In this document: piece after piece, positions 45,626-54,363 of the stretch
How the letters are laid out: each line of letters opens with the position of its first letter
How positions within the stretch are numbered: the stretch's first letter is position 1
NCBI GenBank assembly: GCA_002254885.1
Contig: NJDG01000006.1
Location: 1 to 57,716, forward strand
Direction: 5' to 3'
Source of the DNA: Thermoplasmatales archaeon ex4572_165
GTDB taxonomy: Archaea; Thermoplasmatota; E2; DHVEG-1
DNA: 57,716 nt
The notes under the pieces: generated by a model
Told to the model about the DNA's origin: nothing
Seen by the model: the letters and a program-made list of their open reading frames with translations, nothing else
Databases searched by the model: none
Translations under genes and position numbers: made by a program

Positions 45626-46636
45626 TTACATCGTCTTTGGCTGTAATAAGGTTCCATGAAGTATAAGATTTGATAAAATGAATCCTAAACCTGGAAAGAA
45701 CATTAGAAGACCTGCCCAGGGATTCAAACTCATTAACATAATTGGTACAATACAGAAATTTACCATATAATGACTGCCGATATATTTTCTTGCTGTTTTT
45801 CTGTTAAATGTTTCCATATGTAATAACTTATATGATAAAAAGAACATTAGTATTGCTATTATGGTTAATAGTAACCATTGTATATATGTAAAAGCGGTAA
45901 ATTTTGTAAAACCTTTAATAATAAAGTATGGTAAAAATACTAACACAATATCTATGAATTGAATTCCAAATGCAACTCCTTGAAATGCAGAAGATACACG
46001 TAACTTACCATCTTGGATTCTTACACCCAGTTTTATAGCACCAGTTCTTGCACCTTTCTTAAAATCATTTTCAATATCCTTAAATCCTCCCGCAACGATT
46101 TGCATAAATAGCACTTGAACAGATCCAAGGATACATACAAGCCAAGCAATAGGAGTTATTTCTGAAAGAGATGATACTTGTGTTGATGCCCCATACATGA
46201 TAAATAAAAACACTCCAATAGCAACAAAAATATCCATAAATGGAATTTTTTTACTAATTAAATCATAAAGAGCAATTGATAATGCAGAAAATACTAGTAG
46301 TATTATTGGAAAGTAAATACCACTTTGATATGCAATATAAAATGCTATTATGAATGGTATTATTAGAGAGATTATTGCAAAAATCCATGCATTTCGTAAT
46401 GATATCGTTCCACTTAACAGTGGCCTGTCACTTATTTCTTCTGATGTTTTATCAATATTGTAATCAATGATATCATTAAAGACAAAACCAAATGTATGGC
46501 CAAAAAACCCAATAAGAAACAAAATCAACAAGGTAAAAATATTGTATTGTTCCATTGCAATAGCGCCCATCACAGGGGAAATACCAGTTAATATTGCGTT
46601 AAATGATCGTGCTAATTTTAGATATTCTCTAATCAT
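45626..46636 (-). CDS. UbiA-family prenyltransferase
   Basis: This integral membrane protein of about 336 residues has eight to nine helices and both Asp-rich prenyl-diphosphate motifs, NDIIDYNIDKTSEEISDRPL and GGFKDIENDFKKGART. UbiA enzymes attach isoprenoid chains to aromatic acids or to geranylgeranylglyceryl phosphate. Archaea usually have a separate short DGGGP synthase, so the role here could be membrane lipid or quinone synthesis. It forms a two-gene operon with the FAD oxidoreductase. The ATG at 46636 is used; a TTG precedes it. Confidence 0.87.
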   Translation of the reverse strand: MIREYLKLARSFNAILTGISPVMGAIAMEQYNIFTLLILFLIGFFGHTFGFVFNDIIDYNIDKTSEEISDRPLLSGTISLRNAWIFAIISLIIPFIIAFYIAYQSGIYFPIILLVFSALSIALYDLISKKIPFMDIFVAIGVFLFIMYGASTQVSSLSEITPIAWLVCILGSVQVLFMQIVAGGFKDIENDFKKGARTGAIKLGVRIQDGKLRVSSAFQGVAFGIQFIDIVLVFLPYFIIKGFTKFTAFTYIQWLLLTIIAILMFFLSYKLLHMETFNRKTARKYIGSHYMVNFCIVPIMLMSLNPWAGLLMFFPGLGFILSNLILHGTLLQPKTM

Positions 46637-46807
46637 CAATATATGGAAACAAAACTAAGAAATAAAAAACCATCGATACAAATTTCTTTTATTTTATATA
46701 TTTTTATTATTTTTTATGATTTTTTGAAATATTAATTTTGATAGTAAATTATGTATACCTCTTATGAATACTTGATTTTATCTTCTCAATTGGGGGAATA
46801 GAATACA

Positions 46808-47785
46808 ATGGTCAAAAAATCAATGAAAAACATTCTTGTAACAGGTGCAGCAGGTCAAATTGGAACTGAACTTGTTATGGCTTTACGTCAAAAATTTGGA
46901 AATGATAATGTACTTGCCACAGGTAGAAAAACAAAACCAACAAAACAAGTTTTAAACTCTGGACCTTTTGAATTTGTAAATATAAATGACAAGGAATCAG
47001 TTGAAAAACTAATAAAAAAATATGATATTGATACTATCTACAATATGGCTGCAATTCTCTCAGCTGTTGGAGAAGATAGACCAGGACTTTGTTGGAATGT
47101 AAATATGAATGGATTAATAAACATTTTAGATCTAGCAGTCCAAAATGATCTGACCCGTGTTTTTGTTCCTAGCTCAATTGCAGCATTTGGACCAGAAACT
47201 CCAAAAAATAATACCCCACAAGAAACAATTCTTAAACCAACTACAATGTATGGAGTAACAAAAGTTTCTGGTGAGCTGATCAGCGATTACTATTTCCAAA
47301 AATTTGGGTTAGATATCCGTGGTATGAGATACCCAGGCATCATCAGCAATGAAACACTTCCAGGTGGAGGAACCACAGATTATGCAGTTGAAATATTCTA
47401 TGAAGCAATAAAAAATAAAAAATATGAATGTTTTGTAAATAAAGATACAGTTCTTCCAATGATGTATATGCCAGATTGTATCAAAGCCACTCTTGATTTA
47501 ATGGATGCAGAAATCTCATCATTGAAACACCATAGTGATTTTAATGTTACAGCAATGAGCTTTTCAGTTGAAGAACTCGCAGATGAAATTAAAAAACATA
47601 TCCCAGAGTTTAGATGTACTTATAAACCTGATTTCAGACAAAAAATCGCTGATTCCTGGCCACGTAGCATTGATGATAGTGCTGCACGAAAAGAATGGAA
47701 CTGGAAACCAGAATATAATCTAGCTAAAATGACAGAGGATATGATACAAGTTCTAGGTAAAAAACATGAAAAGGGTAAATTATAA
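46808..47785 (+). CDS. SDR-type L-threonine 3-dehydrogenase
   Basis: This 325-residue protein is an NAD-dependent extended short-chain dehydrogenase (LVTGAAGQIGTELV). It has the Tyr-Lys pair in TTMYGVTKVSGE and a Ser in VPSSIAAFGPE. The C-terminal signature GGGTTDYAVEIFYEA, LPMMYMPDCIKATLDLM, KPDFRQKIADSWPRSIDDS and WNWKP is that of epimerase-like threonine dehydrogenases rather than sugar epimerases. It oxidises threonine to 2-amino-3-oxobutyrate, in keeping with amino-acid fermentation. GGGGGAAT precedes the ATG, and a hairpin terminator follows. Confidence 0.9.
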   Translation: MVKKSMKNILVTGAAGQIGTELVMALRQKFGNDNVLATGRKTKPTKQVLNSGPFEFVNINDKESVEKLIKKYDIDTIYNMAAILSAVGEDRPGLCWNVNMNGLINILDLAVQNDLTRVFVPSSIAAFGPETPKNNTPQETILKPTTMYGVTKVSGELISDYYFQKFGLDIRGMRYPGIISNETLPGGGTTDYAVEIFYEAIKNKKYECFVNKDTVLPMMYMPDCIKATLDLMDAEISSLKHHSDFNVTAMSFSVEELADEIKKHIPEFRCTYKPDFRQKIADSWPRSIDDSAARKEWNWKPEYNLAKMTEDMIQVLGKKHEKGKL

Positions 47786-47801
47786 ATTTACCCTTTTTTT
47801 T
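47771..47801 (+). terminator. Hairpin plus T-run terminator of the threonine dehydrogenase gene
   Basis: AAGGGTAAAT (47771-47780) pairs perfectly with ATTTACCCTT (47786-47795) around a five-base loop that holds the stop codon, and a run of T follows to 47801. This is an intrinsic-type terminator like the one after the PFOR gene. Confidence 0.8.
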
Positions 47802-47919
47802 ATTATTTTAAATTAAAATAATTTAATTTTAGGAATACTTTTTTATTTCATTTATCCATTACCATTTTCAATAATATGGGAATGTAACAAGCTCCATTTT
47901 ACAGGTTGAGGAAACATAT

Positions 47920-49854
47920 ATGGCAAAAATTACTGCTCATGATCTTGCTAAGAAACAAAAAGAAATATCAGTTGCAGAATTCTTTGAAAGAAATAAACAT
48001 ATTTTAGGATTTGGAAATCAAACGCGTGCTCTTGTAACTAGTGTTAAGGAAGCTGTTGATAATAGCCTTGATGCTTGTGAAGAAGTAGGAATACTTCCAG
48101 ATATTTCTGTATCCATACAAAACAATGAAGAAGATGAAGAATGCATCCTTATAATAGAAGATAATGGACCAGGGATAGTAAAAGAACAAATCAAACATAT
48201 TTTTGGACGTTTACTATATGGATCGCGATTCCATGCAATTCGTCAGAGCCGTGGTCAACAAGGTATTGGAATTTCAGCAGTTGTTCTCTATGGTCAATTA
48301 ACAACAGGAAAACATGCACTTGTAACCTCTAAGATTTCAGAAGAAATGCCTGCAGTCATTCTTGAAATTGCGATTAATACTAAAAGAAATCGGGCTGAAA
48401 CAGTAAGTAGTACCACTACACATTGGGATAAAACATCAGGTACCCGTTTTGAAATTCCATTGAAAGCAGATTATGTTCGAGGGAAACGTTTTATTTATGA
48501 TTATTTAAAAAATACGTCTATTGTTAATCCACATGCACAAATCACATTTAATGAATCTGATGGTAAAACTCATGTTTTTGAACGAACCTCTGAGGTTGTT
48601 CCAAAGGAAAGCACCGAAATTAAACCTCATCCATATGGAATTGAACTGGGAACCCTTATTAAAATGGGTTCTGCCTCGACATCTAGAAAACTTTCCTCAT
48701 TTCTAAAAACTGATTTTACCAGCATGGGAAATCGAACAATTAAACTTGTATTAGAAAAATCAGAACTAAAAGATGATTTAATCCCTAAGAAAATGAAACG
48801 GAAAGACTTTCTTTCACTCCATAAAGCATTCAAAAAAGTAAAAATCATGTCACCACCAACTGATTGTTTAAGCCCTATTGGTGAAACCCTCATTCGAAGA
48901 AGTTTGAAACATGAGACTCAAGAGATATCACCTGAATTCATTATTACTTCTTCACGACCGGCAACAGCATATTCTGGAAACCCATTTCAGGTTGAAGTTG
49001 GTCTTGTATATGGTGGTAATCTCCCTAAGGATTCCCAAGTGAAAATAATGCGGTTTGCAAACCGGGTACCGCTACTTTATCAGCAAGGTGGATGTGCAAT
49101 CACCAGAGCCATCTCATCTATTGATTGGAGGCATTATGGACTTGATCAAAAAGCAGGTAAAGGGATACCTACAGGTCCTGGGATCATCATGGTTCATGTT
49201 GCAAGTACTCAAATTCCTTTTACTTCTGAAAGTAAAGAAGCAATTGCAGATATTGATGAAATTGAAAATGAAATAAAGCTTGCACTTCGTAGTTGTGCAA
49301 GAAACGTGCAACGTCATATAAGAAAGAAGGTTCGAAGGAAAAAAACAAAGGATAAATTTGTTCTTATCACAAAGATCTTACCTGAAATATCTAAGAAATC
49401 TTCAAAAATGATTGGTAAACCACAACCTATGCTTGATGGAGTGATCACAAAAATCATGGATGTTATCTGGATTGAGGATCTCATTGAATACGAGACTGTG
49501 AAAGGAAGACCCGTACAAACAACACTTAATAATCCAGATCCAACCAATAATAAGGGTGGAGTTATTACAAAAAGTTTGATACGAATCGCCAATTATAAAG
49601 AAAAACCACAAAAATTCTCATTAATTGCCTTAATTCCAGAAGACGCAGTAGTTGGAGAAGTAAATCCCACACCTGTCAAAATGACAGATCATTATCTTAA
49701 ATGGGATCTTGAAGCAATCCCTCCTGCTCAGAAAAAAGATGTAATCTTTGAGCTTGCAGGCCTTCAAAAAAATGATTTTGATGTAAATGATTTATATGTT
49801 CAAGATATCAATCCTGCTTATATTATTGGTGCTGAAAAATGGGAGGGGGAGTAG
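47920..49854 (+). CDS. top6B: DNA topoisomerase VI subunit B
   Basis: The ATPase subunit of type IIB topoisomerase, 644 residues. The GHKL ATP site shows the N-box [24 protein letters not shown], and [22 protein letters not shown], followed by the H2TH region and a transducer domain with the switch Lys in [11 protein letters not shown] or nearby. A C-terminal Ig-like domain ends the protein ([15 protein letters not shown]). GTTGAGG precedes the ATG. The gene for subunit A follows after four bases. Confidence 0.96.
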   Translation: MAKITAHDLAKKQKEISVAEFFERNKHILGFGNQTRALVTSVKEAVDNSLDACEEVGILPDISVSIQNNEEDEECILIIEDNGPGIVKEQIKHIFGRLLYGSRFHAIRQSRGQQGIGISAVVLYGQLTTGKHALVTSKISEEMPAVILEIAINTKRNRAETVSSTTTHWDKTSGTRFEIPLKADYVRGKRFIYDYLKNTSIVNPHAQITFNESDGKTHVFERTSEVVPKESTEIKPHPYGIELGTLIKMGSASTSRKLSSFLKTDFTSMGNRTIKLVLEKSELKDDLIPKKMKRKDFLSLHKAFKKVKIMSPPTDCLSPIGETLIRRSLKHETQEISPEFIITSSRPATAYSGNPFQVEVGLVYGGNLPKDSQVKIMRFANRVPLLYQQGGCAITRAISSIDWRHYGLDQKAGKGIPTGPGIIMVHVASTQIPFTSESKEAIADIDEIENEIKLALRSCARNVQRHIRKKVRRKKTKDKFVLITKILPEISKKSSKMIGKPQPMLDGVITKIMDVIWIEDLIEYETVKGRPVQTTLNNPDPTNNKGGVITKSLIRIANYKEKPQKFSLIALIPEDAVVGEVNPTPVKMTDHYLKWDLEAIPPAQKKDVIFELAGLQKNDFDVNDLYVQDINPAYIIGAEKWEGE

Positions 49855-49858
49855 AACA

Positions 49859-50956
49859 ATGAAAAAGAAATATCAAAAAGTGATCAAAGAAATCGACAAT
49901 ATTGCTGAAAAGATCCATGCAGACCTTGAACATACAACAATTCCCTTTCTAAATCTTCCTACCCGCTCAAAAACAAATATTCTCTTTGATGAACGTCTTA
50001 ATGTTTGGAAATATGGTGCTAACACAATTGAACGAAGTGCAAAATCACTTAATGGTGCATATATGCTGCTTCGTACCATGTACATGGCAGATTTCATCAA
50101 GGAAATGATCAAATCAGAGAAATCCTCAACGTTAAGAGAGATGTATTATATCTCTGAAGGATGGGATCTAGCAAAATTTAATTCACAAAATGAATCTAAT
50201 ATGCTAGCAGAAGACCTTGAGGTAATTACAAAGCTGATGAGAGAAGATTTTAAGCTCAGACCTGAAGAGGATGGATCCCGAGTTATTGGAGATCTTTCTA
50301 TTCAAGAAACAACAAGAAATAATACCAAACGAGTGATTCACTGTCAGAATGATGTTGGTGATTCAGGATATTCAATCCCTTATAATGTTGAATCTGAAAA
50401 AGTAGTATTTAAAAACGTCAATATTGATTTTCTAATAGCTGTTGAAACTGGTGGTATGTTTGATCGTTTGGTTGAAAATCATTTTGATGAAAACTACAAT
50501 GCAGGAATTGTTCATCTTAAAGGACAACCCGCTAGATCCACCCGTCGTTTCATTAAACGACTTAATGAAGAAAAGAATCTTCCAGTAGTAGTATTTACAG
50601 ATTGTGACCCATGGAGCTTTCGGATATTTTCAAGTGTTGCATATGGTGCGATTAAAACCGCTCATATCTCAGAATATCTAGCCACGCCCTCTGCATCATA
50701 TCTAGGTGTTACTCCATCAGATATTGAAAATTATGATCTTCCAACAGATGATCTTACAAAAGAGGATATTAAATCATTAAAAAGTGAACTTACAGACCCT
50801 AGATTCAAGGATTCTTTTTGGAAACATGAGATTAAGCTTCAACTGAAACTAGGTAAAAAGTCAGAACAGCAAGCTCTTGCAAAATATGGACTTGATTATG
50901 TAACAGATACATATCTACCAGATAAACTAGTAGAAATGGGTATGATAAAAAAATAG
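49859..50956 (+). CDS. top6A: DNA topoisomerase VI subunit A
   Basis: The DNA-cutting subunit, homologous to Spo11, 365 residues. The winged-helix domain carries the tyrosine pair of [12 protein letters not shown] (residues 96-97), one of which forms the DNA link. The Toprim domain has [12 protein letters not shown] and [14 protein letters not shown] with the metal-binding acids. Further typical stretches are [15 protein letters not shown] and [11 protein letters not shown]. The ATG at 49859 has a very strong Shine-Dalgarno (GGGAGGGGGAG) inside the end of top6B, so translation is coupled. Confidence 0.96.
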   Translation: MKKKYQKVIKEIDNIAEKIHADLEHTTIPFLNLPTRSKTNILFDERLNVWKYGANTIERSAKSLNGAYMLLRTMYMADFIKEMIKSEKSSTLREMYYISEGWDLAKFNSQNESNMLAEDLEVITKLMREDFKLRPEEDGSRVIGDLSIQETTRNNTKRVIHCQNDVGDSGYSIPYNVESEKVVFKNVNIDFLIAVETGGMFDRLVENHFDENYNAGIVHLKGQPARSTRRFIKRLNEEKNLPVVVFTDCDPWSFRIFSSVAYGAIKTAHISEYLATPSASYLGVTPSDIENYDLPTDDLTKEDIKSLKSELTDPRFKDSFWKHEIKLQLKLGKKSEQQALAKYGLDYVTDTYLPDKLVEMGMIKK

Positions 50957-51087
50957 AGGTTTTAAATGAGTTTTTCTTTCTTGTTAAATATCAATGCCAT
51001 AACCTTACAGGTTTAATTAACTATTACTAAACAAGAGTTTAATTATAAGTATACTAAAATTAAACTACGATTCAATAATAGTAATAT

Positions 51088-51097
51088 TTTTATATCT
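51088..51097 (+). promoter_or_regulatory. TATA box of the DUF4143 ATPase gene
   Basis: TTTTTATATC is centred about 26 bases before the ATG at 51118, and no Shine-Dalgarno is present. The mRNA would therefore be leaderless. Confidence 0.45.
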
Positions 51098-51117
51098 TTA
51101 ACTCATAACTATACCAT

Positions 51118-52287
51118 ATGTATGTTAAAAGAAACATAAGAAATAAATTTGATAAAATTTCCAAGAATTATAATATGGTTGCAGTAGTTGGCGCAAGACA
51201 AGCAGGAAAAACTACTTTTCTTAAAAAACAGATAGAAAATAAAAACTCTTCATATATATTATTTGACGATCCAGATGCTAGATCCCTATTTGAAGATGAT
51301 ATAAAAAAATTTGAAAAACAATTCATTTCAAGCTATAATATTTCTGTTTTAGATGAAATTCAATATTGTAAGAATGCCGGTATAAAATTAAAATATCTTG
51401 TCGACTCAGACCATCACCTATGGATTACATCAAGTTCAGAAATAATACTGTCAAAAGAGATTCTATCATTTCTTGTGGGCAGAGTATCAATTCTAAAATT
51501 ATTCCCATTTTCTTTTAAAGAATTCTTAACTGCCATATCTCAAAAGGAAGTAACATCTAAAATTTTAAATCGATTGATCTGGGAACATGCAACTTATGGC
51601 GGTTATCCAAGAGCTGTTTTAACCGAAGACATTGATATGAAAAAAACAATTCTAAGCGACCTTTATGATACCATGCTATTGAAAGATGTTGCACGTACCT
51701 TTTCTATTGAGGACATAAGAACTCTTGAAGAATTCTCCAAATACCTTGCTTTTTCTATTGGAGATATCGTATCATATGATAAAATTAGTAGTGATCTGAA
51801 TATGTCATTTCAAACTGTTAAAAAATATTTCGATGCCATGGAAAAAAGTTATTTAATTTATAGGGTTCTGCCATTTTTTACAAATAAAAAAAAGGAGATT
51901 GTTAAACAACCAAAATTGTATTTTGTAGATACTGGTTTAAGAAATATTATCGCTAAAAAGTTTGATGTTAACCTAGATGGAAAGTTATTTGAAAACTATG
52001 TTTTAACTGAATTATTAAAAATAGGTTTTTCTCCTAAGTACTGGAGAACAAAAACTAAAACAGAAGTTGATTTTGTAATTGAAAAGGAAAACAATATAAT
52101 TCCAATAGAAGTAAAAATTCAAGCAGATATTGGAAAAATAGAAAGAAGTATGCGATCATTTATTGAAACATATAAACCAAAAACTGCCATTGTTGTAACA
52201 CTCAAAGGAAAAAAGGGAAAAACCAAAATTAATGATTGTGAAATAATTTATACAGATATTCTTAATCTTGAAAAACAATTAAACTAA
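51118..52287 (+). CDS. AAA-family ATPase with DUF4143 nuclease-like domain
   Basis: This 389-residue protein has Walker A GARQAGKTTF (residues 25-34), Walker B SVLDEIQYC, and a sensor region (LWITSSSEIIL). A winged-helix linker follows, then a C-terminal PD-(D/E)xK-like fold: KLFENYVLTELLK, then KTEVDFVIEKENNIIPIEVKI with the acidic and Lys residues. Such proteins are abundant in archaea and anaerobes, often in mobile or defence-related settings, with no proven function. It stands alone between Topo VI and a convergent membrane protein gene. Confidence 0.9.
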   Translation: MYVKRNIRNKFDKISKNYNMVAVVGARQAGKTTFLKKQIENKNSSYILFDDPDARSLFEDDIKKFEKQFISSYNISVLDEIQYCKNAGIKLKYLVDSDHHLWITSSSEIILSKEILSFLVGRVSILKLFPFSFKEFLTAISQKEVTSKILNRLIWEHATYGGYPRAVLTEDIDMKKTILSDLYDTMLLKDVARTFSIEDIRTLEEFSKYLAFSIGDIVSYDKISSDLNMSFQTVKKYFDAMEKSYLIYRVLPFFTNKKKEIVKQPKLYFVDTGLRNIIAKKFDVNLDGKLFENYVLTELLKIGFSPKYWRTKTKTEVDFVIEKENNIIPIEVKIQADIGKIERSMRSFIETYKPKTAIVVTLKGKKGKTKINDCEIIYTDILNLEKQLN

Positions 52288-52307
52288 GCCCTCTTTACAA
52301 AAATAAT

Positions 52308-52341
52308 TAATTCATCAAAAAAAAAAAATGAATTATTTTTT
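52308..52341. terminator. Bidirectional hairpin between convergent genes
   Basis: TAATTCAT (52308-52315) and ATGAATTA (52328-52335) form an eight-base-pair stem. The loop is almost all A, and T-runs lie on the exit side for each strand. It could end both the ATPase transcript and the convergent membrane-protein transcript, whose stop codon lies in it. Confidence 0.5.
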
Positions 52342-52788
52342 CCAAATTTCTTCTTTTTTAATCATAAGATTTCTAATACGAAGAATCTTGTTTTGTTCAA
52401 TTTGAACATAGGTCTTGCTGAATACACCACCCTTTACACCAACTGGATAAGTAAATTCATGGACCTGTTTTCCATTGCGATTTTCAATCTCTGGTAATTC
52501 AACTGTGCTAAATTCTAATTTAGATTGATCTACAAAAAAACGTGGAGTTGCATATAAAATGATATCAATAACAATGAATATCCCAATAAAAATAGATACC
52601 ATCAGCAACCATAAAGAAGGTGAAAGACCTGCCCAATCAGGTTCAAAAACACCAAACATCGGACCACTAAGAACAATAACAACCCACATGATCAGAACAA
52701 CTGTAATAACAAGAAACAATTTTGGAAGTAACAATAAATCCTTTATTTTAAATTTTGATTGTTTTGTGTTAATTGCTCCCATTTGCAT
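52333..52788 (-). CDS. Small membrane protein of unknown function
   Basis: The 151-residue protein has two strong transmembrane segments (LFLVITVVLIMWVVIVLSGPMF and SLWLLMVSIFIGIFIVIDIILYA) followed by a soluble beta-rich domain of about 65 residues (FFVDQSKLEFSTVELPE, KTYVQIEQNKILRI). This two-helix plus PH-like layout resembles archaeal bPH/DUF-type membrane proteins, but no family is firmly recognised. ATG codons at 52788 and 52782 are both possible starts. Confidence 0.7.
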   Translation of the reverse strand: MQMGAINTKQSKFKIKDLLLLPKLFLVITVVLIMWVVIVLSGPMFGVFEPDWAGLSPSLWLLMVSIFIGIFIVIDIILYATPRFFVDQSKLEFSTVELPEIENRNGKQVHEFTYPVGVKGGVFSKTYVQIEQNKILRIRNLMIKKEEIWKK

Positions 52789-52917
52789 AATACTCTTTCA
52801 CACTCTCGTATTGATTTTGAAGGGTTTATAATTTTCTATAAATTTTTAGTAAAAAAGCAAAATAATTCTTCATTTTAAATAAATATATACAATCTGAGGT
52901 CTTTTTTACCATATAAC

Positions 52918-52927
52918 CTTATAAAAG
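52918..52927 (+). promoter_or_regulatory. TATA box of glnA
   Basis: CTTATAAAAG is centred about 28 bases before the glnA ATG, with no Shine-Dalgarno in between. This predicts transcription starting at or next to the start codon, hence a leaderless mRNA. Confidence 0.6.
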
Positions 52928-52949
52928 ACTGTTTTATACTTCATCTCAT

Positions 52950-54251
52950 ATGAATAATAGCCCCTTAAAAGAAAACATAAAGCAACATAACATTCACTGG
53001 ATCCAACTTCATTTCACAGACCTACTTGGAAAATTACGAGCAGTTCATTACCATTCTGATCAATTCATAAAAGATAACATAATCGCCCATGGCTGCGGTT
53101 TTGATGGATCATCCATAGGTGTAAACCCTGTGGAAGCATCAGACATGCTTGCAGTTCCAGATCCAAGTACATTTCTAATCCTACCTCATGAAAACCATGA
53201 GGCACGTATCATTGCTGACATCTATGATACAACCCATGAACCATCACCTCTTGATTCAAGAAACACATTAAAAAAAGCAGTTTCTGATGCAAAAGAAAAA
53301 GGCTATCAGGACATTTTTATCGCACCTGAAATGGAATTCTTCATTTTACCAGATGAAACAAAAAATCTCTATGAACCCCTTGCAAATATGGCATATTTCA
53401 CACCACCACCAGTTGATGATGTAAAAGATTTTCGAAAAAACCTTTCAGGAGCTCTCTTAAAAAGCAATATTGATGTGAAATATCATCATCATGAGAACGG
53501 CCGATATCAACATGAAGTCGAAATAAAGCCCCTTTCAGCAGTAGCAGCAGCAGATTTCTGTATGTATTTCAAATATCTCTCCAAAGATCTTGCAAGTGAC
53601 TCAAATATGCAGGTAACATTCATCCCTAAACTCTTTGCAGATGAATCAGGAAATGGAATGCATGCTCACATTAAACTATTAAATGAAAATCAAAACATAT
53701 TCTATGATGAACATGATGAAAATTATCTTAGTCAAACAGCAAAATATTTCATCGGAGGGATTCTGCACCATGCAAAAAGTATTGCAGCATTTGCAAATCC
53801 AACAATGAACTCATATAAACGATTGATCCCGCATTATGAGGCACCTTTATATATTGCCTGGGGAAGTCATAATCGTAGTAGTCTTATTAGGATTGCTGAG
53901 AAAAAAAATATTGATATTGAAGTAAGAAATGGTGATCCATCTGCAAATCCTTATCTGTTTTTTGCTGCATTAATCTATGCCGGCCTAGATGGAATAGAAA
54001 ATAAACGCCTTATTGATCCAATAAATCAAAATATATATGAAATGTCTGCAAAAGAATTAGATTCACTAGGTATAAGTCGACTACCTTCTACACTGTATGA
54101 AGCATTGCAAGAATTAGATCAAAATGATTATCTAAAACAAGCAATGGGAAAAGAGCTAGTTGAAACCTATATCCAACTAAAAAAAGAGGAATTAAACAAA
54201 TATCTTTCAGAAGTATCTGATGTTGATGTGAAATATTATTTACACTGTTAA
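52950..54251 (+). CDS. glnA: Type I glutamine synthetase
   Basis: This ligase makes glutamine from glutamate, ammonia and ATP. In 433 residues it shows HFTDLLGKLRAVH, CGFDGSSIG, PEMEFFIL, the His-containing KYHHHENGRYQHEVEIKP loop, DESGNGMHAHIKL, NPTMNSYKRLIPHYEAPLYI and EVRNGDPSANPY. The Tyr adenylylation loop of the beta subfamily is not apparent, so control by adenylylation is unlikely. The next gene downstream is the membrane LamG/wHTH protein with its own ribosome binding site. Confidence 0.95.
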   Translation: MNNSPLKENIKQHNIHWIQLHFTDLLGKLRAVHYHSDQFIKDNIIAHGCGFDGSSIGVNPVEASDMLAVPDPSTFLILPHENHEARIIADIYDTTHEPSPLDSRNTLKKAVSDAKEKGYQDIFIAPEMEFFILPDETKNLYEPLANMAYFTPPPVDDVKDFRKNLSGALLKSNIDVKYHHHENGRYQHEVEIKPLSAVAAADFCMYFKYLSKDLASDSNMQVTFIPKLFADESGNGMHAHIKLLNENQNIFYDEHDENYLSQTAKYFIGGILHHAKSIAAFANPTMNSYKRLIPHYEAPLYIAWGSHNRSSLIRIAEKKNIDIEVRNGDPSANPYLFFAALIYAGLDGIENKRLIDPINQNIYEMSAKELDSLGISRLPSTLYEALQELDQNDYLKQAMGKELVETYIQLKKEELNKYLSEVSDVDVKYYLHC

Positions 54252-54363
54252 AATTGAAAAATATTATTCAATAATATCAAAATAATCATATCGCAATATT
54301 TTTATTTAGATATTTCATATATTATGAGAGATATCCTGTTTACAAAAAGGAGGGCATGATTAT

